Source: JARYGU01 sp033795365
GTDB taxonomy: Bacteria > Pseudomonadota > Alphaproteobacteria > Rhizobiales > Rhizobiaceae
Assembly (NCBI GenBank): GCA_033795365.1
Contig: JARYGU010000015.1
Coordinates: forward strand, 1 to 64,000
DNA: 64,000 bases
Reading direction: 5' to 3'
The notes below the pieces were generated by a model. It saw only the letters and a program-made list of their open reading frames with translations. It did not search any database and was not told the DNA's origin. Numbering within the stretch: position 1 is the first letter of the stretch; the number at the start of each line of letters is the position of its first letter. Of the stretch, positions 9,337 through 17,659 are shown piece by piece. A program made the position numbers and the translations under genes.

Positions 9337-10353
9337 TCAGAGACCCAGCTTGAATTCCTGCCAGCGCAGTTCGACTTCCTCCGCGTGTTCGTGCCACCAC
9401 TTGGCGTTGTTCAGGAAGCCGACGTCCCGGTTCTGTTTGACGGTCGGGAACTTATCGAGTTTGTCCTGCGGAAGCAGGGCGTCGAGATTCTTGCTCGGGC
9501 CTGTGTAGGAGATGATCTTCGCTGCAGCGCCCTGGTTCTCTGCGATCGTTACCTCATGCATGAGCCGATATACAGCTTGCTTGACGTCATCGGGCGTACC
9601 CTTGGGGATGCCGAAATAGGTTAGGCCAAGTTGGCCCTGGTCGTAGGTATACTTAACCCCCTCCGCGTCGGTGACGCGGCCAGACCATGAAACCGCATAC
9701 TGCACCTCATTGTCGAGAAGAAGCTGCGGGGGCTGTGCGCCCGCGTCCCACCAAACCGCCACATGCTCCTTGATCTTGTCGAGTTTGGCAAATGCACGGT
9801 CGAGGTCCAGAGGATACAGTTTGTCCAGGGGAACGCCGTCGGCGATCAGGGCCATGGGTACGATGTAATTCGGGTAGTTTGGAAACGTTCTCTTGCCAGG
9901 AAAATTATCGACATCCCACAGGTCGGCCCACTTTTCAGGCGCCTTTGCATCCGGCCGCCAAGCCATGATCGTCGCATAGTACTGCCAGCCAATCCCGTAT
10001 CGGTCCTGGGCTTCTTCGAAGATCGGCGCCGGATCGATCGACTTCCAGTCGAGCGGCTCCAGCAGGTTCAACGCCTTCGCCTGCTCGAACTCGCCGTCGC
10101 TTAGTTCTACGATTGGCGCGTTTATCTTTCCGGATTCCACCATTGCGCGCAGCTTGCCGAGCCCAGCGGGGCTCTCGCGGACAACCGAAATTCCCGTCTT
10201 CTTTGTGAACGGTGCGATGTAGCCAACCTCAACGGATTCGCCGGAAGGTCCGCCAGCTTCGAGCATCCTTATTTCTTTCACCTCGGCATGCGCGGGTCCA
10301 ACTGCGGCCATTGCAGCCACCAACCCAATTGCTTTCAATAGGTGCGTTCCCAC
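9337..10353 (-). CDS. Spermidine/putrescine-type periplasmic substrate-binding protein
   Basis: Extracellular solute-binding protein family 1/PotD-like receptor (about 338 aa). I chose the GTG start at 10353, which has GGGAGA just upstream and gives a clean signal peptide (GTHLLKAIGLVAAMAAVGPAHA). The longer ATG frame at 10407 overlaps the operator. Mature motifs include ALNLLEPLDWKSI, WADLWDVDNFPGKRTF and YAVSWSGR, typical of PotD/YnjB-type receptors. It is first in an operon with two permeases, and the matching ATPase is divergent at 10502. The lack of a PotD-type acidic cluster that I could identify by eye leaves the ligand open. Confidence 0.9.
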   Translation of the reverse strand: MGTHLLKAIGLVAAMAAVGPAHAEVKEIRMLEAGGPSGESVEVGYIAPFTKKTGISVVRESPAGLGKLRAMVESGKINAPIVELSDGEFEQAKALNLLEPLDWKSIDPAPIFEEAQDRYGIGWQYYATIMAWRPDAKAPEKWADLWDVDNFPGKRTFPNYPNYIVPMALIADGVPLDKLYPLDLDRAFAKLDKIKEHVAVWWDAGAQPPQLLLDNEVQYAVSWSGRVTDAEGVKYTYDQGQLGLTYFGIPKGTPDDVKQAVYRLMHEVTIAENQGAAAKIISYTGPSKNLDALLPQDKLDKFPTVKQNRDVGFLNNAKWWHEHAEEVELRWQEFKLGL

Positions 10354-10406
10354 TTTTTTCTCCCATGATTGCAAGATGTAGCCATGCTTGACAATTGCAC
10401 GTATCA

Positions 10407-10420
10407 TATGTGATCACATA
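10407..10420. promoter_or_regulatory. Operator copy 2 (perfect 14-bp palindrome TATGTGATCACATA)
   Basis: A perfect palindrome in the divergent intergenic space between the binding-protein operon (start 10353) and the ATPase gene (start 10502), so one site could control both. It shares the core TGTGATCACA with the sites at 7300-7317 and 14366-14379. It is the best-conserved candidate for the binding site of the local GntR/FCD regulator. Confidence 0.75.
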
Positions 10421-10501
10421 GCACAAGTGCACTCTGAACTACGCCGCCCAGGCAGGGCCCGAGACTGAGGCCATGTCTGCAAGCTTGGGGAGGTATTGAG
10501 G

Positions 10502-11548
10502 TTGAGCGAAATCGTGCTTAAACAACTGTCCAAGTTTTATGGCGCATACTGCGCTGTTCGGGATGTGAGTCTTGAAGTGCGTCAGGGTGAATTGTTCACG
10601 ATCCTCGGCCCAAGCGGATCGGGGAAGAGCACTCTCCTTGGCTTAATTGCGGGGCTGACGATGCCCACGAGCGGCAGCGTCCTTTTTGGGACCCGGGATG
10701 TTACCTATTCCTCAAGCGCAGCGCGCAATGTTGGCTTGGTGTTTCAGAGCTACGCGCTGTTCCCCCACATGTCGGTCTTCGACAACGTTGCCTTTCCGCT
10801 CAGAGTAAGGAAGGTTTTCAAGTCCGATGTCGAAGAAGCTGTCAACGGCGCATTGGAGACCGTCAGACTTAAGCATCTTGCAAGCCGGAGGCCATCGGAG
10901 CTTTCCGGCGGACAACAGCAACGGGTAGCGCTGGCGCGGGCCTTTGTGTTCAAGCCGGACATCCTGCTTCTGGATGAGCCGCTCGGAGCGCTCGATCGAA
11001 AACTGCGGGAAGAGGTGCAGGTTGAGTTGCGAGACTTGCAGCGGCGGCTCGGCATCACGACCGTGTTGGTAACACATGACCAGGAAGAGGCGCTTTCCCT
11101 CTCAGATCGCGTGATGGTCCTGGATCAAGGGCAGATAAGGCAAGTCGGCACCCCCGAAGAAGTCTACACCAATCCGGCTGATCGCTTCGTAGCCAATTTC
11201 CTGGGAACTGCAAACGTCTTTTCCGGTGAGGTACGCGACTCTGCTGCCGGTTGGGTCATGACCTTGAAAAGCGGTCATAGCGTTCCATGTAGAGCGCCAC
11301 TTCGTACGTCGCTATCGAACTCCGAGATGATCGTGAGGCCGGAGAACATACGGCTGACCACCGTGAATGAGACGGCGCCTAGTGCGCGCATACGGGACGT
11401 CATCTATCTGGGCCAGACGGTGAAATATGTGCTCGACGGCGAGCTTGGCGAGATCGTGGCGAGTTCCAACTCGCTGGACCGCTTTCGTGTGGGGGATGAC
11501 GTGACTGTAACGTGGGATCGAACCGGCACCTGGCACCTGGCGGCGTGA
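10502..11548 (+). CDS. Spermidine/putrescine-type ABC importer ATPase (PotA-like)
   Basis: Cytoplasmic ATPase of about 348 aa with Walker A GPSGSGKST, Q-loop VFQSYALFPHM, signature LSGGQQQRVALARA, Walker B ILLLDEPLGALD and the switch histidine in LVTHDQEEA. A C-terminal TOBE/OB domain (from about residue 230) is present, as in PotA/MalK. The TTG at 10502 is chosen because GGGGAGG sits 8 bases upstream; a TTG two codons earlier is too close. It is divergent from the cognate binding protein and permeases and shares their operator. Confidence 0.9.
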   Translation: MSEIVLKQLSKFYGAYCAVRDVSLEVRQGELFTILGPSGSGKSTLLGLIAGLTMPTSGSVLFGTRDVTYSSSAARNVGLVFQSYALFPHMSVFDNVAFPLRVRKVFKSDVEEAVNGALETVRLKHLASRRPSELSGGQQQRVALARAFVFKPDILLLDEPLGALDRKLREEVQVELRDLQRRLGITTVLVTHDQEEALSLSDRVMVLDQGQIRQVGTPEEVYTNPADRFVANFLGTANVFSGEVRDSAAGWVMTLKSGHSVPCRAPLRTSLSNSEMIVRPENIRLTTVNETAPSARIRDVIYLGQTVKYVLDGELGEIVASSNSLDRFRVGDDVTVTWDRTGTWHLAA

Positions 11549-11663
11549 ATCGATTCGGTTCTGCAGGGGCGGCGCGCGGACAATGGCTGGGCGCGTCCTG
11601 ATTGCGCAGGCGTACAGGCTACAGAGCTTCCGTAAGCTTACCCATACCGCTAGCGAGGGGGGA

Positions 11664-11679
11664 GCGCTGGCACCAGCGC
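11664..11679. terminator. Hairpin in the ATPase-aminotransferase convergent gap
   Basis: An inverted repeat GCGCTG-GCAC-CAGCGC lies in the 255-base gap between the ATPase stop (11548) and the convergent aminotransferase stop (11804), followed after several bases by CTTTT. It could terminate the ATPase transcript. The U-tract is weak and displaced. Nothing else was seen in this gap. Confidence 0.35.
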
Positions 11680-11803
11680 CGCCTGCCTTTTCGGGAAATA
11701 CTCCCCCGAAAGCCCTATCCACTCGGCCGCACGTCAGCAACCGAACCATATTGTCCGCGGCCGGAACCGCGAACCTTGTAAAGGTGGACTTGACGGGCGG
11801 TCG

Positions 11804-13150
11804 TCAGCAGCGTTCCTCCAGAACCCAGCCATCGATGCGCTTTTCCATGATGTTCAGTGCAACATCGAGGCGGCGTAGCAACTCCTTCACCTCCTCCTGT
11901 GAGATGGTCAGCGGCGGAGAGATGAGCACCGCATTGTTAAGGGGAGCAACGCCGGCGGGATAGACGATCAATCCGTTCTGGAAGCAATCCGCGACGAAAA
12001 GAAGGGAAGTGTTCCTCTTCTCCCCAGGAGCCTGTCGAGAGGCCCGATCCATGACAAACTCAAAACCCCACAGCAATCCCCGGCCGCGAACGTCAACCAT
12101 ATGGCTGTATCGTTGCGCAAGCGCTTCAAGTCCAGTCTTGATCTCCTGCCCTCGCGCCTTCGCATTATCGATGAGATTCTCCCGCTCGACATAGTTCAGA
12201 ACCGCCAGCGAAACCGCAGCCCCCACGGGATTACCCGAGAATGTATGACCGTAAGGGGGCGCAACGGACGCGGCCTGCAAAGCCTCGACCACCGGCTGGC
12301 GCACGATCACGGCAGCCATCGGCGCATAGCCTGCGCTGGTGCCCTTTCCGGTTGTGATCACGTCTGGGACGATGCCTTCGTCCGCCGACGCGAACCATGC
12401 TCCGGTTCTACCAAGTCCGGTTATGACTTCGTCCATGATGAGAAGCACATCCAGACGGTCACAGACGTCGCGAAGCAGTTTAAAGTAACCTTCGGGAGGC
12501 ACCAGGACGCCTCCCGCCGCGCCGACGATCGGCTCGGCAATAACGGCCGCGACCGTTTCGGGTCCCTCTCGGATAATCGCCGCCTCCCATTCGCGGGCGC
12601 ATTGGAGAGCGTACTCCGCCTCGCTGAGATCGCCTGCATGTCGATAGGCATAAGCGGGCGCGACAACGAGGAAGGGATGGAGAAGCGGCCCATAGTCCGC
12701 GCGCCGCGCAGGATGACCGGACATCGAAATCGCCCCCATGGTCACGCCATGATAACTGGTATGCCTGCCAAGGATCTTGACCTTCTCCGGCCTGCCTTTG
12801 GCACGCCAGTACGTCAACACCAATCGTATTGCGTACTCGGCAGCTTCAGAGCCACTGTTGACGAACGACACCCAGTTGAGGTCACCCGGAGCCAGGGACG
12901 CGAGCTTCCGGGCAAGTTCCTCCGCCGGAAAATTGGAAAACTGGTTGAAGAAGGCGAAGGCGACCTCTTTGGCTTGCCGATGCATCACATCAGCGATCTC
13001 TTCCACTCCATGCCCGATATTGGCTGTCATCGCGCCGCTTGAGCCGTCGATATAGTCGCGACCCTCAGTGTCAAAAAGGAAAATGCCCTTTCCGTGCGAA
13101 ACGGTGGGCGGCGTCTTTCCGATCGGATGCTTCAAGAATGCGGTCGTCAT
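11804..13150 (-). CDS. Class III PLP-dependent aminotransferase (omega/beta-amino acid type)
   Basis: PLP enzyme of 448 aa in the class III (omega-transaminase) group, which removes terminal or beta amino groups. Motifs in order: FVNSGSEAAEYAIRL (phosphate-binding), HTSYHGVTMG, the aspartate motif LLIMDEVITGLGRTG around residue 243, the Schiff-base lysine in DVITTGKGTSAGY, and HTFSGNPVGAA. ATG 13150 has GGAGG six bases upstream. It lies 129 bases downstream of the BKACE gene on the same strand. A transaminase acting on a beta-amino acid would produce exactly the beta-keto acid class that BKACE enzymes cleave. The specific substrate is not readable here. Confidence 0.9.
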   Translation of the reverse strand: MTTAFLKHPIGKTPPTVSHGKGIFLFDTEGRDYIDGSSGAMTANIGHGVEEIADVMHRQAKEVAFAFFNQFSNFPAEELARKLASLAPGDLNWVSFVNSGSEAAEYAIRLVLTYWRAKGRPEKVKILGRHTSYHGVTMGAISMSGHPARRADYGPLLHPFLVVAPAYAYRHAGDLSEAEYALQCAREWEAAIIREGPETVAAVIAEPIVGAAGGVLVPPEGYFKLLRDVCDRLDVLLIMDEVITGLGRTGAWFASADEGIVPDVITTGKGTSAGYAPMAAVIVRQPVVEALQAASVAPPYGHTFSGNPVGAAVSLAVLNYVERENLIDNAKARGQEIKTGLEALAQRYSHMVDVRGRGLLWGFEFVMDRASRQAPGEKRNTSLLFVADCFQNGLIVYPAGVAPLNNAVLISPPLTISQEEVKELLRRLDVALNIMEKRIDGWVLEERC

Positions 13151-13279
13151 TGCGGTCCTCCTTCAGAGGGATAAGTACAACGTGAATCTATATTGCTTTC
13201 AGTCGGGCACTGTCGTGCACTACGATTCGAGAAACACCAATCTGACTTTACCGACCCCGATGCCGAGCCGCCTTGTTAA

Positions 13280-14209
13280 TCAGAATTCCACCCTGTCTGG
13301 GCCTTTGAGCCCGAGCATTGTTCGGGCTTCTGCCGGTGTCGCGATCTCAAGGCCCAGTCCTTCGATTATTTTCCTGACCTGAACCACTTGTTCGGCGTTC
13401 CGCGTGGCAAGCTTTCCCGGTCCAGCCCACAGCGAATCCTCGAGACCGACCCGAACGTTTCCGCCCATGGCGGCTGCCTGCGCTGCTATCCGCATCTGGC
13501 TGGCCCCCGCACCCAGCACCGACCAAGCGTACTGATCGCCAAAGAGCCTGTCGGCGGTGCGTTTCATATGCACAACGTCCTCGAAATGCGACCCGATGCC
13601 CCCAAGCAGGCCAAAGACGCTCTGAACGAAGAATGGCGGCTTCACAAGACCGCGATCAGCGAAATGGGAGAGCGTGTATAGATGCCCTATGTCATAGCAT
13701 TCAATCTCGAACCGTGTGCCATTATCGGCGCACGTTGTCAGGATGTACTCGATGTCCGCGAAGGTGTTCTTGAAGACGCGATCCCGGGAGCCTTCCAGAT
13801 AGGGCCGCTCCCAATCATGCTTGAACTCTTTGAACCGGCTGAGCATCGGATAGAGACCGAAGTTCATCGAGCCCATGTTGAGCGATGCAACTTCAGGCTT
13901 GAAAACCGCGACCGGCTTCAGCCGCTCTTCGACATCCATCGTCGGAGCACCACCTGTCGTTATATTAACGACGCAATCAGACTGCTGCTTGATAACCTTG
14001 AGGAACGGCTCGAACGCTTGCGGCGATTGATCCGGTTCACCCGTTAACGGATCTCGAGCGTGCAGGTGGACAATTGCCGCTCCGGCTTCTGCTGCCCCTA
14101 CGGCTGAATCGATGATCTCCCCTGGCGTTATGGGCAAATGCGGAGACATGGACGGCGTGTGGATAGATCCGGTCACAGCACAGGTTATGATCACTTTTTT
14201 TGCAGGCAT
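13280..14209 (-). CDS. BKACE-family (DUF849) beta-keto acid cleavage enzyme
   Basis: Zinc-dependent enzyme of 309 aa in the BKACE family, which condenses a beta-keto acid with acetyl-CoA to give acetoacetate and a shortened CoA ester. Family features visible are KKVIITCAVTGSIHTPSMSP at the N-terminus, VHLHARDPLTG with the paired metal-binding histidines near residue 50, NITTGG and VRVGLEDSLW. I chose ATG 14209 over an in-frame TTG at 14221. It is the first gene downstream of operator copy 3 and is probably cotranscribed with the aminotransferase. 3-Keto-5-aminohexanoate and dehydrocarnitine cleavage are known activities in the family; the actual substrate is unknown. Confidence 0.88.
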   Translation of the reverse strand: MPAKKVIITCAVTGSIHTPSMSPHLPITPGEIIDSAVGAAEAGAAIVHLHARDPLTGEPDQSPQAFEPFLKVIKQQSDCVVNITTGGAPTMDVEERLKPVAVFKPEVASLNMGSMNFGLYPMLSRFKEFKHDWERPYLEGSRDRVFKNTFADIEYILTTCADNGTRFEIECYDIGHLYTLSHFADRGLVKPPFFVQSVFGLLGGIGSHFEDVVHMKRTADRLFGDQYAWSVLGAGASQMRIAAQAAAMGGNVRVGLEDSLWAGPGKLATRNAEQVVQVRKIIEGLGLEIATPAEARTMLGLKGPDRVEF

Positions 14210-14574
14210 TCGAAGTCTCAATTTCTGACCGAACTGAACGCTCGGTCCTCTGGCAGAAACACAGGAGGGCGGGTACGTGGGTTAGTGTACGCTCGATATC
14301 GGTCGATCCCCGGCTCACAATCTTATGCACGGTTTCGGGTTTGCACTCTCGATAGGAATATCTTATGTGTGATCACATTGCAACTTCGGTTAGGCGGCAT
14401 TGCGTTCTTCGTTTGACCGTCAGTGCTTCACGGCACTGGTAGTAATAGCGTTCGCGTAGAGGCTGGCTCGACGCGCCGCATGGTGGAAAGTCGTGCGAAT
14501 TGTGCGATATAAGTGACAGAGAACAGCGGTGTCGGATCGGTAGATTCGCTCCATGCAAGAAGGTTGAGAAGCAG
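14210..14574. promoter_or_regulatory. Divergent regulatory region between BKACE and GntR genes
   Basis: This 365-base gap contains no credible gene on either strand. Its notable content is operator copy 3 (14366-14379), about 155 bases from the BKACE start and about 195 bases from the regulator start. It presumably carries both promoters. Confidence 0.6.
14366..14379. promoter_or_regulatory. Operator copy 3 (TGTGTGATCACAT core)
   Basis: The sequence TTATGTGTGATCACATT contains the TGTGATCACA core at 14368-14377. The extended form is the reverse complement of copy 1. It sits in the divergent region between BKACE and the GntR/FCD gene, as expected for autoregulation plus control of the catabolic genes. 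Confidence 0.7.
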
Positions 14575-15255
14575 ATGAATGGGCTACCCCCGCTAGCCTT
14601 CCAGCGCGTAGCGCATGAAACCATGAGCAATCAGGTCTACGAGGAGATCCGACGCGTCATCATGGGTGGGGTTCTTCAACCCGGATCAAATGTCAGTATT
14701 CGTGCGCTGGCCGATCAACTTGGGACAAGCATGATGCCTGTCCGAGATGCGTTGAAACGGCTCATATCCGAGCGAATTTTGGAGATGGATGGACCGCGTA
14801 GATTGCGTCTGAGAACCCTCTCGCAAAGCGAATTCAAAGAGATCCTCGCTTTGCGTGAAAATCTGGAGGCTTCCTTAGTCGGACGGGCTGCCTCGATTGT
14901 ATCTCAAGCTGATATAGATCGTCTTGCGGCCATCCAGGATCGCATCGAACAAAGCATCAAGAACTCCGAGAATTTTCTCGACTTGAATTATGAGTTCCAT
15001 TTCACGCTCTACGGCTTCGCTAACCGGCCTGTAACAGTAATTTTGGTTGAAGCCCTTTGGCTTCAAGTCGGGCCGTTTCTGAATTATTACCGACTGCGCA
15101 ACGGTGGACCGATCGCCGTTAACCATCATCGCTCGCTGATAGAAGCGCTGAGAGGCCGGAATTCTCGTGATGCGAAGGCGGCAATATTGGCGGATATTCG
15201 AGATGCCGCAAAGGTTATTTTCGACGAGGTATCGACTTGGCGTGAAACAAAATAA
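14575..15255 (+). CDS. GntR-family transcriptional regulator with FCD effector domain
   Basis: DNA-binding regulator of about 226 aa. The N-terminal winged helix (VYEEIRRVIMGGVLQPG, then VSIRALADQLGTSMMPVRDAL) is the standard GntR motif. The rest is an all-helical FCD domain with LALRENLEASLVGRAAS and conserved histidines (YEFHFTLYG, VNHHRSLIEALR) that in this family bind a metal and the effector. ATG 14575 is preferred to the upstream TTG at 14500, which would add an unrelated 25-residue leader. It is a good candidate to bind the three TGTGATCACA sites in this region and control import and breakdown genes. Confidence 0.9.
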   Translation: MNGLPPLAFQRVAHETMSNQVYEEIRRVIMGGVLQPGSNVSIRALADQLGTSMMPVRDALKRLISERILEMDGPRRLRLRTLSQSEFKEILALRENLEASLVGRAASIVSQADIDRLAAIQDRIEQSIKNSENFLDLNYEFHFTLYGFANRPVTVILVEALWLQVGPFLNYYRLRNGGPIAVNHHRSLIEALRGRNSRDAKAAILADIRDAAKVIFDEVSTWRETK

Positions 15256-15426
15256 GGCAACCGGCTGGTCTAGGGTAAAGACCCATTAATTTAGCTTTTC
15301 CTCTGAACTCACTTTATCGAGCCATTGACCGGCCGCAGTGAAGCGAGCCACTTTGTTATCGCCATAAGGATCGTGGAACTTGCCCTCTTGGCTGATCTGG
15401 CCGGAAAACAGCCCTATAGCCAAACC

Positions 15427-15975
15427 CTATTGCTGATTCATCAGCTTGAAGGCGGCAGCCTGCTCCTCTTTTGTGAACAGGCCTCCCACGTTCTCGCGAA
15501 CGGCGAGCAGCGAGCGTCGATTGAGATCGCCAAAGAGAGCATTTCTGTCCCGGCCTTCAGCACTCTGCCAGCTGAACGGCTCGCCGCTTTCCTTCATGGT
15601 GGCATATTTCGTATCCATTCGGACACACGCGTCCGCGGCCGCCTGTTCAATCGACAACCCTGCGGAACTGCTGAACGTCCCCGGATTAGCCGAGGCTGCA
15701 CCAAGACCATTGGTCTCGTAGCCATCTCGCGATGAGAAAAACTGGGTAAAATAGGCTGCGTGCGCATCAAGGGCTGTAGATGCCTTCATCTGCGACAGGT
15801 GAAGGACTGCGGCGGCCGACAGCGAGATCGACACGGTTGGCGGTGGAATGTCCGAAGTCTGAGGCTTAGACAAGCTGCTCGCTCTGCGTTGATCGTCACC
15901 TTCTTGTGATCGACGAGCAGTCACACTAGGGCCAGGCGATGTGGGCTGCTTGATCGTGGCGCTTGTTACCTGCAT
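15427..15975 (-). CDS. Hypothetical protein, Ala/Ser-rich
   Basis: I do not recognise this 182-aa frame. The N-terminal third is low-complexity (Ser/Pro/Thr/Gln), followed by a more structured part (VSISLSAAAVLHLSQMKAST, then FFSSRDGYETNGLG and a charged C-terminus ending in EEQAAAFKLMNQQ). It has no signal peptide or membrane segment. ATG 15975 is chosen over a GTG at 15999. It stands alone between the GntR gene (convergent) and the toxin-antitoxin pair, a typical place for horizontally acquired genes. It could also be a decayed or non-coding frame. Confidence 0.5.
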   Translation of the reverse strand: MQVTSATIKQPTSPGPSVTARRSQEGDDQRRASSLSKPQTSDIPPPTVSISLSAAAVLHLSQMKASTALDAHAAYFTQFFSSRDGYETNGLGAASANPGTFSSSAGLSIEQAAADACVRMDTKYATMKESGEPFSWQSAEGRDRNALFGDLNRRSLLAVRENVGGLFTKEEQAAAFKLMNQQ

Positions 15976-16305
15976 TTTGACGCTCAGAAAAGTAAACACT
16001 AATGGTCATCACAAATCTCCTCGCGACTATATTCTATGCTTGCCATACAAGCCTAGCGCCAACTTAGCCTAATATGCCTCCGCCCGCGGAATGTGGCAAA
16101 AACAACGGAATGGATAGAAATCTACAGGGAAGAATCTACCTAAGAGAGCGCAAATATTGCCAATCAATGCCTTGCTTCAAAGGCGGACAAGCCCGTCCTG
16201 CAAATTTTACCTTCCTGCCGCAGTTTCACTGATATGGGCGAGGCTTTTTGCTGGCGAGGATATGAAAAATGGGATATTATAATATCCTTGAAAGGATATA
16301 CTGCC
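15976..16305. other. Gap upstream of vapBC
   Basis: No gene is evident in this AT-richer stretch. Its only recognisable element is the perfect palindrome at 16272-16287 that overlaps the presumed vapBC promoter. Confidence 0.5.
16272..16287. promoter_or_regulatory. Perfect 16-bp palindrome upstream of vapB
   Basis: GGATATTATAATATCC is a perfect palindrome ending 18 bases before the vapB ATG, and a further half-site AGGATAT follows at 16293-16299. VapBC complexes autorepress by binding such palindromes over their own promoter, so this is the likely operator. Confidence 0.7.
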
Positions 16306-16548
16306 ATGCCGCTTTATATTAAGGACCCTGAGGTGGATAGGCTCACCGACGAGCTTATTCATCTGACGAAATCCAGCAAGGTTGATGCGGTAAAAACCGC
16401 GCTCAAGCATGAGATCGCCAACCAGAAGTCGAGTCTACCGATCCGTGATCGGCTCGCCAAATCCCTCGCCATGGCGCGAGAGCTTGGCCCCCTCGCTCCC
16501 GGCGATCACAAGCGGGAAACCGACGAAATGTGGGGCGAGGAAGACTGA
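16306..16548 (+). CDS. vapB: VapB-type antitoxin
   Basis: Antitoxin of 80 aa in the Rv0623/PSK-operon-transcription-factor class of VapB. The N-terminus MPLYIKDPEVDRLTDELIHL is the short DNA-binding part, and the acidic C-terminus (KRETDEMWGEED) is the toxin-wrapping tail. ATG 16306 has AAGGA about 9 bases upstream. An upstream in-frame start (16234) would run across the palindromic operator and is unlikely. Its stop overlaps the toxin start by one base (TGATG). Confidence 0.85.
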   Translation: MPLYIKDPEVDRLTDELIHLTKSSKVDAVKTALKHEIANQKSSLPIRDRLAKSLAMARELGPLAPGDHKRETDEMWGEED

Positions 16549-16982
16549 TGCTGTTTGTTGATGCCTCTGTCGTTGTCGGCATTCTCGCCCAGGAGGAAGA
16601 TGCCACCATTCTGCTGGACCGGCTGGATAGTAACGAAGGTCCATTCTATGTCTCGCCCATCGTCCGCATGGAAGCCACGCTTTCGCTTACGCGCCGAATG
16701 GCCGAAGCGGCCGGCAAGAATAAACCTTCCACACCCGAAATGATGGACAAGGCCCGCCGTGCGGTAGATCAATTCGTAGCCGACGTGGGAGCCAAAGAGG
16801 CCATGATAACCGGCGACGTGGGCAACAAGGCGCTTGATGCCGCTCACCAGTTCGGCAAAATGATAAATCACCCGGCCAAACTCAATATGGGCGATTGTTT
16901 CACCTATGCTTGCGCGCGGGCGTACCGGACCAAGATCGCCTACAAGGGTGAGGATTTCGCCCATACCGATCTAGGTTGGTAG
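16548..16982 (+). CDS. vapC: VapC-type PIN-domain ribonuclease toxin
   Basis: Toxin of 144 aa with a PIN domain that cleaves RNA, typically tRNA or rRNA, when freed from VapB. The acidic metal-binding quartet is visible: Asp5 (FVDASV), Glu42 (RMEA), Asp116 (MGDCFTY) and Asp136 (KGEDF), with a further Asp at 141. The frame is intact, so the toxin is likely active. Translation is coupled to vapB through the TGATG overlap, and a rho-independent terminator follows directly. Confidence 0.9.
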   Translation: MLFVDASVVVGILAQEEDATILLDRLDSNEGPFYVSPIVRMEATLSLTRRMAEAAGKNKPSTPEMMDKARRAVDQFVADVGAKEAMITGDVGNKALDAAHQFGKMINHPAKLNMGDCFTYACARAYRTKIAYKGEDFAHTDLGW

Positions 16983-16988
16983 AAGCCG

Positions 16989-17014
16989 AAAATCCCGCTG
17001 CTGGCGGATTTTTT
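16989..17014 (+). terminator. Rho-independent terminator after vapC
   Basis: AAAATCC pairs with GGATTTT, with an inner GC/GC pair and a TGCTG loop (one bulged C), followed by a run of six T. It starts 7 bases after the vapC stop and ends the toxin-antitoxin transcript. Confidence 0.75.
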
Positions 17015-17139
17015 CGTCCAAGCCATTTCGCGTTTCCAATCTTCGAGCATTCATAATAGTTTGGTTGAAACTTTACTGTATAATGCCGAGTATCGACAAG
17101 ACACGGAGAGTGTTCGCGCCAGATTGAAGAGGATGCATC

Positions 17140-17345
17140 GTGGCCGAGCTATTCTGGAAAATCGCGATAGGTTCAGGAGCGATCGTTCTTATCGTCGCGG
17201 CGTTCGGCGCGCTTCATTGTCGAGACGAGGACGGGTTATAAGCCGTTCACCCGGCAAAAGCTCACCTTGTTGAGCTTCACGGCCGCACTCTATCACGGTG
17301 CATTCTATTTGCAGGATCACACCGCCCACCTGGCCGGAAAGGAGT
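17140..17345 (+). pseudogene. Decayed small membrane ORF with frameshift
   Basis: A GTG start at 17140 with GAGG upstream opens a frame with one hydrophobic helix (WKIAIGSGAIVLIVAAFGAL). It stops after 33 codons at 17241. In the next frame the coding pattern continues (YKPFTRQKLTLLSFTAALYH) to a stop near 17345, as if a single base had been gained or lost. I do not recognise the family. The debris setting beside a recombinase remnant suggests a former mobile-element gene. Confidence 0.3.
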
Positions 17346-17477
17346 GAGCTTTCCCGGCTATGGCGGCCAGTGTTGCCATCCTTGCGGTATTTATCACAGT
17401 CCAGAACTTCCGGGCAGGACTGCTTTGGGGGCGGTTGTCACCGCCCCCAATCGCTCATCCTTGTTGCCGTCGGGCCG

Positions 17478-17609
17478 ATGTTCGCGGCCATGCTGGTGCT
17501 ATTCTTGTTTTGGGGGCTTACGAAAAAACTGGTGGGGCGGATATTCGCCCGCCTCCCCGGCCGAATTTCCTCTACCCGGCAAATCCACCTTACTGATTTC
17601 GCCTCATAG
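17478..17609 (+). CDS. Small predicted membrane protein (43 aa), possibly a remnant
   Basis: A short frame whose product has one strongly hydrophobic helix (AAMLVLFLFWGLTKK) and a basic tail. An adjacent hydrophobic stretch in another frame from ATG 17360 (MAASVAILAVFITVQNFRAG) may be the other half of a frameshifted gene. No family is recognised. It may be non-functional. Confidence 0.25.
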   Translation: MFAAMLVLFLFWGLTKKLVGRIFARLPGRISSTRQIHLTDFAS

Positions 17610-17659
17610 TAGCGAGAAGTCGCGGCCTTGCCGTACAACTAGGAAAATTCCTTTTCCGT

